Shown here one piece after another: positions 31,669 through 43,000 of a stretch of DNA of 64,000 bases (position 1 is the stretch's first letter; each line of letters opens with the position of its first letter). This DNA is from Thamnidium elegans (Eukaryota > Mucoromycota > Mucoromycetes > Mucorales > Mucoraceae). Made by a program: the position numbers and the translations under genes. Below the pieces are notes generated by a model. That model was given only the letters and a program-made list of their open reading frames with translations, did not search any database and had not been told where the DNA came from. The stretch is from assembly GCA_025201345.1 (NCBI GenBank), contig JAIXMG010000031.1:372001-436000 (forward strand), in the 5' to 3' direction.

Positions 31669-34600
31669 ATGTCTTATCCTTATAATCCCAACAAGCGTAC
31701 ACGTGTATCCAGCAACAGTATCAATTATGTTCGCCAACTCCTTGTCCAACAGGCCAGATCCCTTTCAATTATTGATCCCCCAGTTGCAAATAATTCTGAA
31801 AGTGAGTATGACTATAGCGAGTACATGGATTTCAATGATGAGCCAGAAGCTACTGATGATTTCGTAGAAAATGAAGGTAAATATTAATGATAATGACACG
31901 TAAATTTTAAAATATTCAAAGTCTTACTTATTAAGCCATCTATATAACAGAACCATTTGATTCTGAGTGTTTACTTGCTGACTCCTTTTCTTCTTCTGAA
32001 GTTGACAATGAATTACTCGAAGATCTTGAGCAAGCTGGTGATGATATTGAATATAAATTGAATATTCCCAAATTTGCATTCACCAATATCGAAAAATATA
32101 GTGTGATGTTTGAAGAAGTATGTGATACATACAACATCAGCCGTGAAGGGTCAAGAGCAATGAAACATTTAATCAACTTGATCATTGCTGATGAAAACCT
32201 GGGTAAATATTAGACAATTATACGTAGATTTTATCAGATATTAATATTTTTTTAAAAAAATTACCTCGTATATTAGACACTACTACTAGCAGACTGTTGA
32301 GTAATGAGGCATGTGCCAGTCTCATTAAAAGTGTAATCCCGTTACCTATGACAAGATCATTCAAGGTTTGCCAAAATGGGTGTTACTTGTATTATAACCC
32401 AGATGATGACCATCTTCTCAATTGTCCAGAATGCAATGCCTTGAGATCTTCAGCAAAAATTACAAAAATTGTTTCAATCGCTGATAAAGTTGCTGAGATG
32501 TTGTCGTCTGAAGAAATCCGTAGTAATTTGATAGAACGCCAGGCAAAAGTAGTTGAAAACATAGCACAAAATACAGAAATCTATGGCGACGTATTCGATG
32601 GCCAGATTTTCAAGGATCTATATAACAGTCAAGCTATCAACACCGATCAAAACATATTAAATATCTATCTAAAGATTGATTGTGATGGGTTCACTTCATC
32701 AAGTTCTCATTCAAGCATGATCATGATCCACGCCGTTGTACTAAATTTAGACAGCTCAGAAAGGTAGAAACATACAATAAAGATTAATTAATAAATTGGG
32801 ATAAAGTACTAATAAGTCAAATTATTTACCTCCGATAGATATGCAAGACATGCTACTTTCCAGATCGCCATTCTTCCCGGTACATCAAAGGCAGATTTCA
32901 ATTCTTTTTTAAAACCAATTGTAAACGAGCTCAAGACACTTTCAGAAAAGACCATTACTGTTCAAACAGGTACAGATTCACCCATAATACGTTGTAAAGT
33001 ATACGCCCTATTTGTAAATGGTGATGGTATTGAATGTAACAGGCTTATGAATTTTTCTGGACATACTGGGTAAGTACATAGATATATAAAAAAAAATGCA
33101 ATACATTAGCTAACCTTTTTTCTTCTTCTGCTAATAAAGAAAAAATGGCTGTAGGTTTTGTCTTACACTGGGTTCTCAACGATCAGACGGTCCACCAAAT
33201 ACACGAAGAGCTGGAATGTATTTTGCAGATCGCACTGCCCCTTTGAGATCTAAAGAAAGCTTATTATTAGAAGACTCAAGCTCACTTTACGTATGTTCTT
33301 TTTTTTAAAAAAAAACAAAAATTAATAATAATACTCACATATCACTATTTTTAAGCATGAAAACGCGTATGGAATTAAGAAGCCAACTATATTTGGAACA
33401 CTCTCTACATTTTCTGGTTCCTGTACCTTTGGCTTTGACGAACTTCATGGTATATCTAACATTAGCAAGTTGTTTTTTGATTTGTTATCTACACGCTACA
33501 ACGCCAGTTTCAAGTATTTTGGTAACGAGTCAGCATATCCTTTCCAACTATCCAATGCACAATTTGATTGTTTAAAAGTCAGTATGCAGAAATCACGATT
33601 ATTAATTCCAGCCGGTGTATTCCAAGGTAGTTTTCATCCTGTCAATCCATTGAACGTAAAGGGTCTCTTTCGCTCAATAGATTGGGTTAATTGGTTTATC
33701 CATGTCGTTCCTACGCTGGTCGTTAGTTTGTTTGATAGTCCATACATAAGAACAGCTATTCTTGCCTTGACTCGTGCTTGTGCTTTAGCTTTACAGTGGG
33801 AGGTATCTAAAGCTGACCTTGAAGAGATAAAATCGTAAGTATTAAAGAATAGGAATTAAATTTAAGTTTCGCGTTATTTAACATACTTTAATTAACTAAT
33901 AATAGGTCACTTGAAACATGGTATCGCTGTATCGATAGGTTTATTGCCGCCAAAGCTCTATCCAATTCCATTTACAAGTCTTCGATGCATCATCTTTTAC
34001 ATATCCCACATATTATCGAACAATGTTCTTCACTACGTAATATTTCCGTGAGAAGCATGGAGAGAGAGATAGGCCATTACAAAAAAAAAATAAGAGCAAG
34101 AGTTAATGTCGACGCTAATGCTGTAAACGTTCTTGAAAGAATAGCCAGGTTCAAATTCTTAGAAACAACGCAAATTATTGACCTGTCCACTTTGTATAAC
34201 AGAAACCCAGAGAATAACAAGAAAGGATTCGTTAAGCATCCAGCTACCTATATTGATAATAACAACGAATATCCACAGTTATGGGAACCCTTTTCTTCTC
34301 CTGTTTTGCTTCCTGAAAATTTTGTTGGCGATTCTACTATTGAAGGTTTGATTAGATTGGATAAGTTTATTCAAGCTATAAACAATTACAAACGTCGTTA
34401 CCTTGGTATTAATAGAGGTCGTCCAATGGTTCTGAAATTAGGAATGACAATAATTCCAACAGCCAAACTATGGCGCGATTCTCATGTTTTTACTTCTGTT
34501 TTGTTTAAATCTAATTTACAATCGAGTTGTAATAAAAGAGGTGGCGAATATATTATGTTTGAATCTAACGTAAAAAAGAGGTACGTTTATATATAAATAT

Positions 34601-35036
34601 ATAAATATATATCTTTGTTTTCTTACCAATACTGACTTTTCCATTTCTTCATTTAATAATTACTAGGGTAAATAATCGTTTACAGTCAGTTTCTCAATGG
34701 TATGTCGGTAAGCTGCTGTTTTTCTTTGAAATCAATCTGGATCTTATTGAAGGTAGGGACTGTGGAAGTTTTTATGCTGTGGTTGAAGTTATGAAGTCTC
34801 ATAAAACTTCTCCTCATTCGAAATCTATACCTTTGGTTCAACCTTTTTGTGAAAGCGAAACGGTTAAATATGCTGTAGTAGACGTCGCGGATATCATTTC
34901 AACAATCGGCTTAATTCAAAAGACTGACTTGATAAATAAACAAGTTGTGTCTTCCAATTGGTATTATGTCATTTCACCTTCAACAGCTTTCGACCAAGAC
35001 ATGTCCAAGAATGCCGGCAAGATTAACGACTTGTAG
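31669..35036 (+). CDS. Tnp2-type (CACTA) transposase, 8 exons, 945 residues
   Basis: Exons inferred from GT..AG sites and frame: 31669-31876, 31951-32202, 32277-32763, 32839-33069, 33155-33290, 33356-33834, 33906-34580 and 34667-35036. Their lengths sum to 2838 nt, an exact 945 codons plus stop, with all phases consistent. An acidic N-terminus precedes a C2C2 zinc motif (CQNGC..LNCPEC) as in Tnp2 proteins. The catalytic region has IDCDGF..HSSMIMIHAVVLNL (first Asp), then LPGTSKADFNSFLKPIVNEL, FVNGDGIECNRLMNFSGHTG (second Asp), and FDELHGISNISKLFFDLL, matching the order in the Transposase_21 family. It would bind and cut the CACCA ends. No lesion was seen. Start: first in-frame ATG, followed by a basic segment. 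Confidence 0.88.
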
Positions 35037-36925
35037 ATGTAATGGTGTAAATTAGTTTGTTCATCATAAAAAATAAAAGGAGATTTTACTTCGAGAGTGA
35101 CTTGCAATTTATCACGAGATAGGCTTATTATAAAAAATTCAGTATATGCGCAATAGAATAGAAATACACCTTTATTATTTACCAAATTTTATAGAATTAG
35201 TTGTGGATCTTTTTTTTATTGCTGTAATTAACGATCGTAGTATTCATTTAAAAAGTAAAATAACTATAGGGAAAATTTAAAGTAGTGGAATAGAATGAAG
35301 CTTGCAAAAAAAAAAGCTTAATTTATATATCTTTTATTAAGCGGAAGATAAAATAACAATATGTCAAATGGCTCATAAAAAAAAAAAAAAAAATCCAGCG
35401 CTTCACCAAGCGTTGAAATGGTTTTTTTTTCAAAAACATAATTTTTACTAGTAAATTTTTTTTATTTTATTTTATTTTTTTGTGAAAAAAAGCTAACCCT
35501 GAGCTTGAAAAGATGGGGTTCCAATTTCCAGTGATTATTTTTTTTTTCACCTGCTTAAATTTAGCGCTAGCGCTTCACCAAGCATTCCAGTGCTTGCACA
35601 AGCACCAGTGCTTAAGATTTAGCGCTATTTCTCGCCGTGGTGTATAGTTTCTCTTACTGATGTTCAACTTCATATCTCTCCAAACACCTTCGATCATGTT
35701 GGTGTTTATCATTTCGATTGTGTTGTTACCAAGAACAGTATCGCGACCGACGTAATTAATCGAGTGATTTACAACTTGATGTTGACGAAAGAAATAATCA
35801 CCGTCTACATACTCCTGCAAATTACTGTAAACAATAGCTCGAGTACGACCTCCACCTTCGTTCGGTGTTTCTTGAACGACACTGGCTGCATCACGAGGAT
35901 GCAAAGCATCATACGCACGCCAACCATCGGATCTAATGATAGTGTGACGTCTACAAAAGCGGTATATAATTGGAAGCAAAGTATGGGCGGTTCGATTGGG
36001 GACGGTGCAAACCATAAGTTTTCCTGCTTTGTATACATTTGGCTCTTCTGTTTCTATCGCCTCCACAAGACCAAACGCCCAAACACCTTCTACATGACGA
36101 CCGGTATTATACTTTCTTTTTCCAAATTTTGATTCATCTATTTGAATGTGGTGGCAACCAGGAGTATCACCAAAATAATGGGTAGTATAATCACTGGACA
36201 TCATAAGAGCACAATCTCTTGTAATAGATGTTAAGGCGCCTTGAGAAATTTGTCGATTAGAAAGAATTGCTGTTTGAATTGGCAATCTGAAATAATCTCT
36301 AATTACTGAAAGCTGGATATTAAATTCAATTTTTCTGCGATAAAAATACGAATCGATAGTTGAAGTTCTTTTATAGTAGCCGTGAAACTCGTTGGCAGAA
36401 CAATGGAAATATAGTTGACCTTTAGCATCATTTCTTTGTTGCATCCTTCTTTCTCACAAATTCGATCACCGTGAAAAGCGCCAATAGTGCGTAGATATCT
36501 AGTTTTAAAATAATATGGAATGTTAGTCTATAAGCTTATAATTTGGTGGCTAATATAAACAACTTACTCTCTAGCAACGTCTGGAAGCCCTTCCTGTAGA
36601 TACTCTTGATTTCTATCACCGGCAGTCAAAAATCTACTACGATATCCACGACCCTGATATGGTCCTTCAGTATTAGAGGTACGTCTTCTCTGTCTATTTC
36701 TAACAGGATATTGACTTTCTTCAACAGTAACATTAGGGATGTTATCGTCACTTCTACTTCTAACACGAGTTATATTACTGGCTTGTTCGGCTCTGGTTTC
36801 AACGGGCATTTTTAATAAGAATAGATAATTTTAAATAAAGGTTATATGTATATCGAAAAGAAAGACTTTTTTCTCTTAAAAAAACAACCTATTTATAAGA
36901 ATGAAGATAAAACTTGCTTAACCTT

Positions 36926-37140
36926 GTGTTTCCCCACTTTATTATTTAGTTTGCTAAGCTTTGTGTTTCCCCACTTTATTATTATACTTTGCTAAGCTTT
37001 GTGTTTCCCCACTTTATTATTATACTTTGCTAAGCTTCGTGTTTCCCCACTTTATTATTATACTTTGCTAAGCTTTGTGTTTCCCCACTTTATTATTATA
37101 CTTTGCTAAGTTTTGTGTTTCCCCACTTTATTCTTAAGTT
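36926..37140. repeat. 38-bp tandem repeat, six units, plus one inverted unit
   Basis: The word GTGTTTCCCCACTTTATT recurs at 36926, 36963, 37001, 37039, 37077 and 37115, a period of 37-38 bp. One inverted copy (GTGGGGAAACACAAAGCTTA) lies at 37231-37250. It lies about 120 bp upstream of the Merlin C start codon and could be a subterminal or promoter array of that element. Confidence 0.9.
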
Positions 37141-37259
37141 TGTTTAGTTTTTTCAGTTATATAATTCATCTCAAAGTTCTCTAAGATCTATACTTACTTG
37201 AATAAAAAGCAAAGCAGGTTTAACAACAAAGTGGGGAAACACAAAGCTTAGTCTGCTAA

Positions 37260-38403
37260 AGATACTTATAACTGAATCAATATCTACCTGTATTTGAAAC
37301 CATGTACCATTTTATTTATATATAAGTCTGGGATATTATCCCAGAATACTTTACCAAGACCTACATCATAATCATTAATGTAACCTTTTTATTATTTATT
37401 TGTTTAATATCTTTAACGAGTACTACTTGAAAAGAGCGTATCTTACCTTGCACAGATAGTTGCATTCTATAAAAAATATGCTATAACTTATTAGTTACAT
37501 TATCTTTCTCAGCTGTCAATAGTATTCCTTGCCATGTCTCAGATCGAACCGATAAAATAATCAGTAATATTTTGATAGAAATCTCTAGAATAATTCAATA
37601 GCAAATAATAACACATCTTTATTGTCAGGAACTTCTCTACTATAATATATATCTGTTCTTGCAAGGTATATCAGTAATATTAATGATAGCAGAAGAATTT
37701 AATTAATGTATTCTTTTTATTATTTAGTTGACGATATTTAAAGCGAGACTGAGATCAAAGATGAGGCAGACAATATAGAAATATTTAAAGACTTTGTATA
37801 GTAGTTTATTTAAACGAAAAACATAAAGTATGCAAATACAAAGTTTCGAAAACAGGTAATAAGTGAAGAATTATAATAATAAAGTGCGTAGGCATAACGC
37901 TTAACGGCCTAATAACGGACCAAAAAAGTAAAATGTATATCATACATTATGAGAACTAAGCTAAACGGGAATATCAAATTTTGTTTTTTAAAAAAAAATC
38001 TGGTTTTCTCTAATAATCATATACTTATTTATTTTTAAACTTTTAAATTATAATTATATTCATTTTTATTTCTACTATGAAAAAAGGTTTAAAAACTTTA
38101 CAGTTTATTAAAAAGAGTTTTAAGATTATATTTTAAAAAGTACGGCTTGTTTCCTGAGGTATTCCGTGTTTTGTCGTAGTCATAAAATAGTAATAGTCAC
38201 AAAGTGATATAAAAAGAACAATATTCTAATTAATAAACTTTATCTATCTTTTAACCTTTTAATTATACTTTTGGTTTTATCTTAGAACTCATAGTAACAA
38301 AAGAGTAATAACCACCAGCTAAGGCACGACAGTTTTCTAAACAAAAAAAAACAAAATAATTCTAGCAGAAAAAATGGAAAAAAAATTAAAAAACAAAAGC
38401 TTT
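37260..38403. other. Non-coding AT-rich stretch
   Basis: No gene, paired terminal repeats or RNA recognised. The far end of the Merlin C element should lie in or near this stretch. Confidence 0.4.
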
Positions 38404-38473
38404 CTAGAGGATTCGAACCCGGTTCATTAATTACGTAGATGCAGGTTCTAATCACTAAGACACAAGTACATAC
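38404..38473 (-). pseudogene. tRNA-like relic (B box and weak A box)
   Basis: The minus strand has a perfect B box (GGTTCGAATCC), an A-box-like TTAGTGATTAGAAC, and a loop CTACGTA that would place an ACG anticodon. The T, anticodon and acceptor stems pair poorly, so this is a decayed tRNA or a tRNA-derived element rather than a working gene. Confidence 0.4.
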
Positions 38474-38571
38474 TTTATTTTTTTAATTTTTATTTAATTA
38501 GGTATGACTAATTGTAAAAATTATTTCCTTTCTAGTATATAAAATAAAAACCTTTATTAATTGAATTTGTA

Positions 38572-38728
38572 GCCGCTATTTTTCCGCTTTCAACAATAGT
38601 TTAATCTTTTATCTGCGACCATTTTTGGCGGTGCTACGAATATCGGCGCAGCGCGGATATTCATACGTCATGCAAAATTTATTTGCAAGTCACAAAACAT
38701 TGTTTATTAAAGGCGGAAAAATAGCGGC
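38572..38728. repeat. MITE-1, 157 bp, TA-flanked
   Basis: An exact 16-bp inverted repeat GCCGCTATTTTTCCGC lies at both ends, with TA on each side (38570-38571, 38729-38730). It has no coding capacity. The TA site suggests mobilisation by a Tc1/mariner transposase, but its ends do not match any of the five Tc1 elements here. One half-related end is at about 7149. Confidence 0.75.
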
Positions 38729-38733
38729 TATCT

Positions 38734-39346
38734 AACCATACTAAATTTGTACCACCAGCATATTTGTACCTCTCACAGTTGGGCTACTCCCATAACTTGT
38801 GGGGTACCCGTTTATTCATATGTTTCTATTATTTTGTATTACTTCAATTGAATATAAAAAGGTCTCCTTTTTATATCTTTAATAAAAACTTCCTTTTACT
38901 ATTTTGCTTTATTTTTATTACTTTCTCTTTATTTTATTGTATTATAAAACAAGTCCATTTCAAGCTTGATTCTTATTGGCTGAGTCATGTGGTACTCTGA
39001 CTAAGTATCCAATACATCTACTAAAAGAAGAATGACAGAAATGTAAGTCTTGTAATAGTATTTATAGTAATTTAAATGTAATTGATTCAACTCTCAGTGG
39101 TTAATCAATTAAGTAAGTAGTTATGTCAAATAGAAGATGATGTTTTATTAATCATTCAAGAGGGGTATTTATAGTTAAGTGGGATAATGGTATTAGTAAT
39201 AAAGAATATATAAATAGTAAAGTAATATGATAATCATAAGTAGCATGATTATCATAATGAGTATTTGTAATGTGTGCATCTGTTAAATATTCGGGAAAGA
39301 GGAATTAGGAATAACATTGAATACTTGAAGAGGTGACATTTATTCG
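38734..39346. other. Downstream DNA of repeat R2, no gene
   Basis: Read on the minus strand from 39346, about 170 bp matches the DNA after R1 (words such as CCGAATATTTAACAGATGCA). Further left there are TATAAATA and AATAAAACATCATC words, as in LTRs. It may be the LTR or 3' non-coding region of the R1/R2 family. Confidence 0.4.
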
Positions 39347-39560
39347 TTACTGTTTAGCCTTTTTCCTTTTTAGATCATTCTTGATAGATGGTACAAACTT
39401 CCTTTTTTGGACCTTAGTCTTCTTAAGCCTAAGCTCGATTTCAACCGGGATATCCATGAGGTCTTCATCTTGATCCGGACCAACCGGACTGTTGCGGTCC
39501 GGACTATTAACTTCGGGGCATCCAACCCATCAGCCTTTTTCAGATTGACAGAAAGAAAGG
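39347..39560 (-). pseudogene. Unclassified repeated ORF end (R2), abutting tRNA-Pro
   Basis: The minus strand encodes the same tail as R1 (EDLMDIPVEIELRLKKTK, then KRKFVPSIK..KRKKAKQ) with a stop at 39347-39349. Homology to R1 starts at nearly the same point as in the other copy. Its 5' side ends one or two bases before tRNA-Pro. The family is unknown; see R1. Confidence 0.5.
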
Positions 39561-39561
39561 C

Positions 39562-39633
39562 GGTTTCTTGGTTTAGTGGTATAATTCTCGCTTAGGGTGC
39601 GAGAGGTCCCGGGTTCGATTCCCGGAGAAGCCC
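39562..39633 (+). tRNA. tRNA-Pro (AGG)
   Basis: A 72-nt tRNA. The acceptor stem GGTTTCT pairs with AGAAGCC (one G-U), the discriminator is C, the D arm is TTGGTTTAGTGGTATAATT, and the anticodon arm CTCGCTTAGGGTGCGAG has anticodon AGG. The T arm is CCCGGGTTCGATTCCCGG. There is no intron. A run of eight T follows as terminator. Confidence 0.97.
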
Positions 39634-40029
39634 TTTTTTTTGCATAATTTCGTGTTTCACTGTGTCGTAGTGTCGTGCTATTGTCACACAATATCATTTT
39701 GTATAAAATAGAATTAAATGCTAATTGTGTCACAGCTAAAATAGAATAAGCTGTGTACTACTTCAATTTAGATATAAATTACTTTAAAATATAAACTCAA
39801 TAAAAGGTCATCTTTTTACCACTATATATTTACAACTAAAAGTATTGTCTATTAAAATAACTCTGACAATTGGTAGCACCAGTAGTTAAAAACACAAATT
39901 AACTAAGTATCGTGAATGTCATCAGACGACTGTATTCAGAAAGAAATACTGGATCATCCGACACACATCATTCAAGAAATAATTAAATAAGCAAAAAGAA
40001 AGTTAAAACCAGAAGAGCAAAAGGAATTA

Positions 40030-43000
40030 GTGGAATTTATAACATCCAGAGGAATTTTAATAGATACACCAAAAACATACATAAATTATACAAAATCAGA
40101 AAAAGTAACAATATATCAAGGATCAAGAACATTAATAGATCAATTCAAAGTATATAAAAATAAAAATAAAAACACTGTAATAGAAGAAGATATTGAAATG
40201 AATACAGAAAATAATTCAACAACAAGTAATAAAACTTTCTCTGAAGAAGAAGTTTTACGTTTAATTTCTGCAGCTATACAACAACAGCAGCAACAACCAC
40301 AACAACATCAACAACAATTCAGTAATCAAGTACGAATTCCTACCCCCCCTACATACGATGGTAGTAGAGATATTACAAAAATAAATAATTGGTACACTTC
40401 GGTGGAACATTATTTAAGTTTTTATAATTTTGAAAGAGCGCGTTGGGTATCCTATGCGATATCATTATTAACAGATCATGCTCGATTATGGTACTACCGT
40501 ATGGCGCAACGATCTTCTCACGATTTATCCGACTGGGAAGTATTTAAAATTAGTATGGATATGGAATTCAAACCAAAGTATACATTACAATCAACAAGAG
40601 ATAGATTATTTGAGTTAAAACAAACTTCATCTGTACAACATTACATTAAAGAATTTCAAGATGTATTACTCGAATTAGATATCACAGAAGATGAAGCTAT
40701 GGATAAGTTTGCAAGAGGATTGAAAGATCGTGCTAGGGCACATATATTACTAAAAGACCCCATTGATTTAGAAAGTATGTTTCATTGTGCACGAACGTTT
40801 GAGTCTGCCACACAATATGGTAAATCAACAAATAGTTTTAACCCAACAACATCAGCTATCGATGATCCCATGGATTTATCGGTTATTGAAATTAAAAAAC
40901 AAAATCAACTACTTCTAAATTTATTAAAGCAACAACAAGGTTCTAACAACAATAGTTCTGGACAAAGAAGTAATAATAACTGTTTTTATTGCGATAAGAT
41001 TGGACATAAAAAGGCTGAATGTAGAAATAAAAAATGGGATGAGGATAGAGGTATTTTTCAATCTAAACGAAATAATCGTAGTGACTATCGTACACAAAAA
41101 CCTCGCAATAATTATAATAGTAATACTACTAATAATTACAGCACTAATAATAATAATAACTACCGAAAACCTAACAATTTTCGTCAGCAGATCAACGCAT
41201 TATTAGATAGTTATGATCCATTAAGCAATAACACAAATAGTTATCAAACTAATACTAACAATGATAACGATAATAAAAACCTAATTGATCTATCATCTTG
41301 TGATAATCAAGACTACTACTCTTATCCTATATTGTCACCTAACATTGCGCCGGAAACACATACTTTGTCATCTGCTGAAAAGTCATTTTTAAACAAGGTT
41401 GATAATTCATCCAATGCGTTACCTTTATACAAAACTATGGTGGGTGGATCTAATTTCAAAATATTAATCGACAGTGGTGCCAGTACAAATTATGTACATC
41501 CTAAATTACTTTCACACGCTTTGACAGAAAGGGAAGTTGTCAATCAGGCAGTAGAAACTGCAGATGGTAACAAGACGAACATAAACAAAAAAATTACTTT
41601 TAGATTATTTTTAGGAAATAACCATGAACACCAAGAAGTAATCACTGCATATGTTTTTGAATCAAAATTTGATATTATCCTCGGTCGTAACTGGTTGAAA
41701 GAAACTAAGCCTAAACCTGACTGGTTTGATGACACATGGGAAGTTACTGATAAAAATACAACTATTGTCACCAAAATATATCCTGTATCACCACCAAAAG
41801 CATTACATAATATCAATACAATTAATCCACAATTAAAAACAAAGGAGACAACTAATATTGATTATCTAGCATCAGCTACGCAAGTAGCTAGATGGCTTAA
41901 AAAAGACCAAATAACTGAATGTTTTGTAGTAAATTTTATAGATGAAAGTACAGGTAACCACGCAACAATCACACCAATATCACCTATTGATATGAAAGAC
42001 ATTCAACTTGATAAAGAATGGAAAGAAGAATTTGCAAAATTATTTCCTTATGCATTCAAAGGCGAAATAACTGAATTACCACCGAATAGACATACCAGAG
42101 ATATAATTGTAACTGACCCTAAAGACGCTCCTCCTATTTTTCACCAACCGTATCGAATGAGTCCTCTGGAATTAGCGGAACTCAAAAAGCAATTAATGGA
42201 TTTAGAAGAAAAAGGATTGATAGTACCAACTGCATCACCTTATGGGTTCCCTATTTTATTTGTTCGAAAAGCAGGATCAAATAACGCTGATGGAACACCA
42301 AAATTAAGAATGTGTTGTGATTTTCGCAGTATTAACAAAATTACCATTGCTCAAAGAATACCAATACCAAGAATAGATGAGTGTCTGGATCAATTGCATA
42401 ACAGTACTTGTTTCTCACAAATTGATTTAATTGGAGCTTTTAATCAAGTTCGTTTATCTGAATCAGATTCAATGAAAGCAACAATATCGCATCGTTTCGG
42501 TCAGCATAGATTTTTAGTTGCCCCTTTTGGATTAAAGAATTCTGGTCCATATTTTCAAGATGTCATCAACAAAGTTCTGAAGTCATTCGTAGATAAATTC
42601 GTAATAATATATGTTGATGATTTATTAGTATATTCAAAAAATGAAAGTGAACACAAAGAGCATGTAAAACAGGTTTTACAAAAACTTGATGAAGCTAAAT
42701 TTGTTATAAATATAAAGAAATCACATTTCAATATGAAAGAACTAACATTTTTAGGTTATCATATATCAAAAAATGGTATCTCTCCTTCGCAACAAAAAAC
42801 AGAAGCTATTAGTTTATGGCCTATTCCCACTAATGTTCAACAAGTACGTCAATTCCTTGGGCTTACCCAATATTATCGCAGATTCATTCCAAAGTTTGCG
42901 CATATTGCGTCTCCCCTTACAGATTTAACGGCGGGTACTGGTTATAAAACACGTGCTATAGAATGGACACCACAATGTCAAAATGCTTTCGATTTATTAA

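Larger units (their letters stand above)
28369..35642. mobile_element. CACCA element (CACTA/CMC group), 7274 bp, two divergent genes
   Basis: The left end CACCAAGGCGAGAAATAGCG and the inverted right end CACCACGGCGAGAAATAGCG share a ~26-bp inverted repeat running to GCTAAAT. The 3-bp duplication TAT is at 28366-28368 and 35643-35645. Behind the ends are palindromic subterminal words AGCGCTAGCGCT and AAGCACTGGTGCTT. The element carries an accessory gene on the minus strand (29294-30996) and a Tnp2-type transposase on the plus strand (31669-35036), divergent from a shared ~670-bp interval. It interrupts the Merlin C transposase gene. A solo LTR (29792-30459) is inserted in the accessory gene. 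Confidence 0.93.
27686..36809 (-). pseudogene. Merlin C (ISXO2/IS1595-like) transposase gene split by a CACCA element
   Basis: Parts: exon 1 36568-36809, exon 2 from 36498 to 35643, then the 7274-bp CACCA element (28369-35642), then 28368-27686. With the element and one TAT removed the frame rejoins exactly (KRNYT then ADLLPGKLMEYLW). The N-terminal part has a zinc ribbon (CEKEGC). The DDE-type core has HIQIDESKFGKRK, IIRSDGWRAY, HQVVNHS and TNMIEGVWRDMK. The C-terminus is an acidic then RGRGR-rich tail. A one-base frame change between 36460 and 36410, after the EGC motif, breaks exon 2. Merlin transposases are the eukaryotic relatives of IS1595. Terminal repeats of this copy were not identified. 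Confidence 0.85.

Noticed and set aside
38404..38473. A functional tRNA-Arg gene
   Set aside because: Acceptor, anticodon and T stems pair too poorly; only the Pol III boxes are recognisable.
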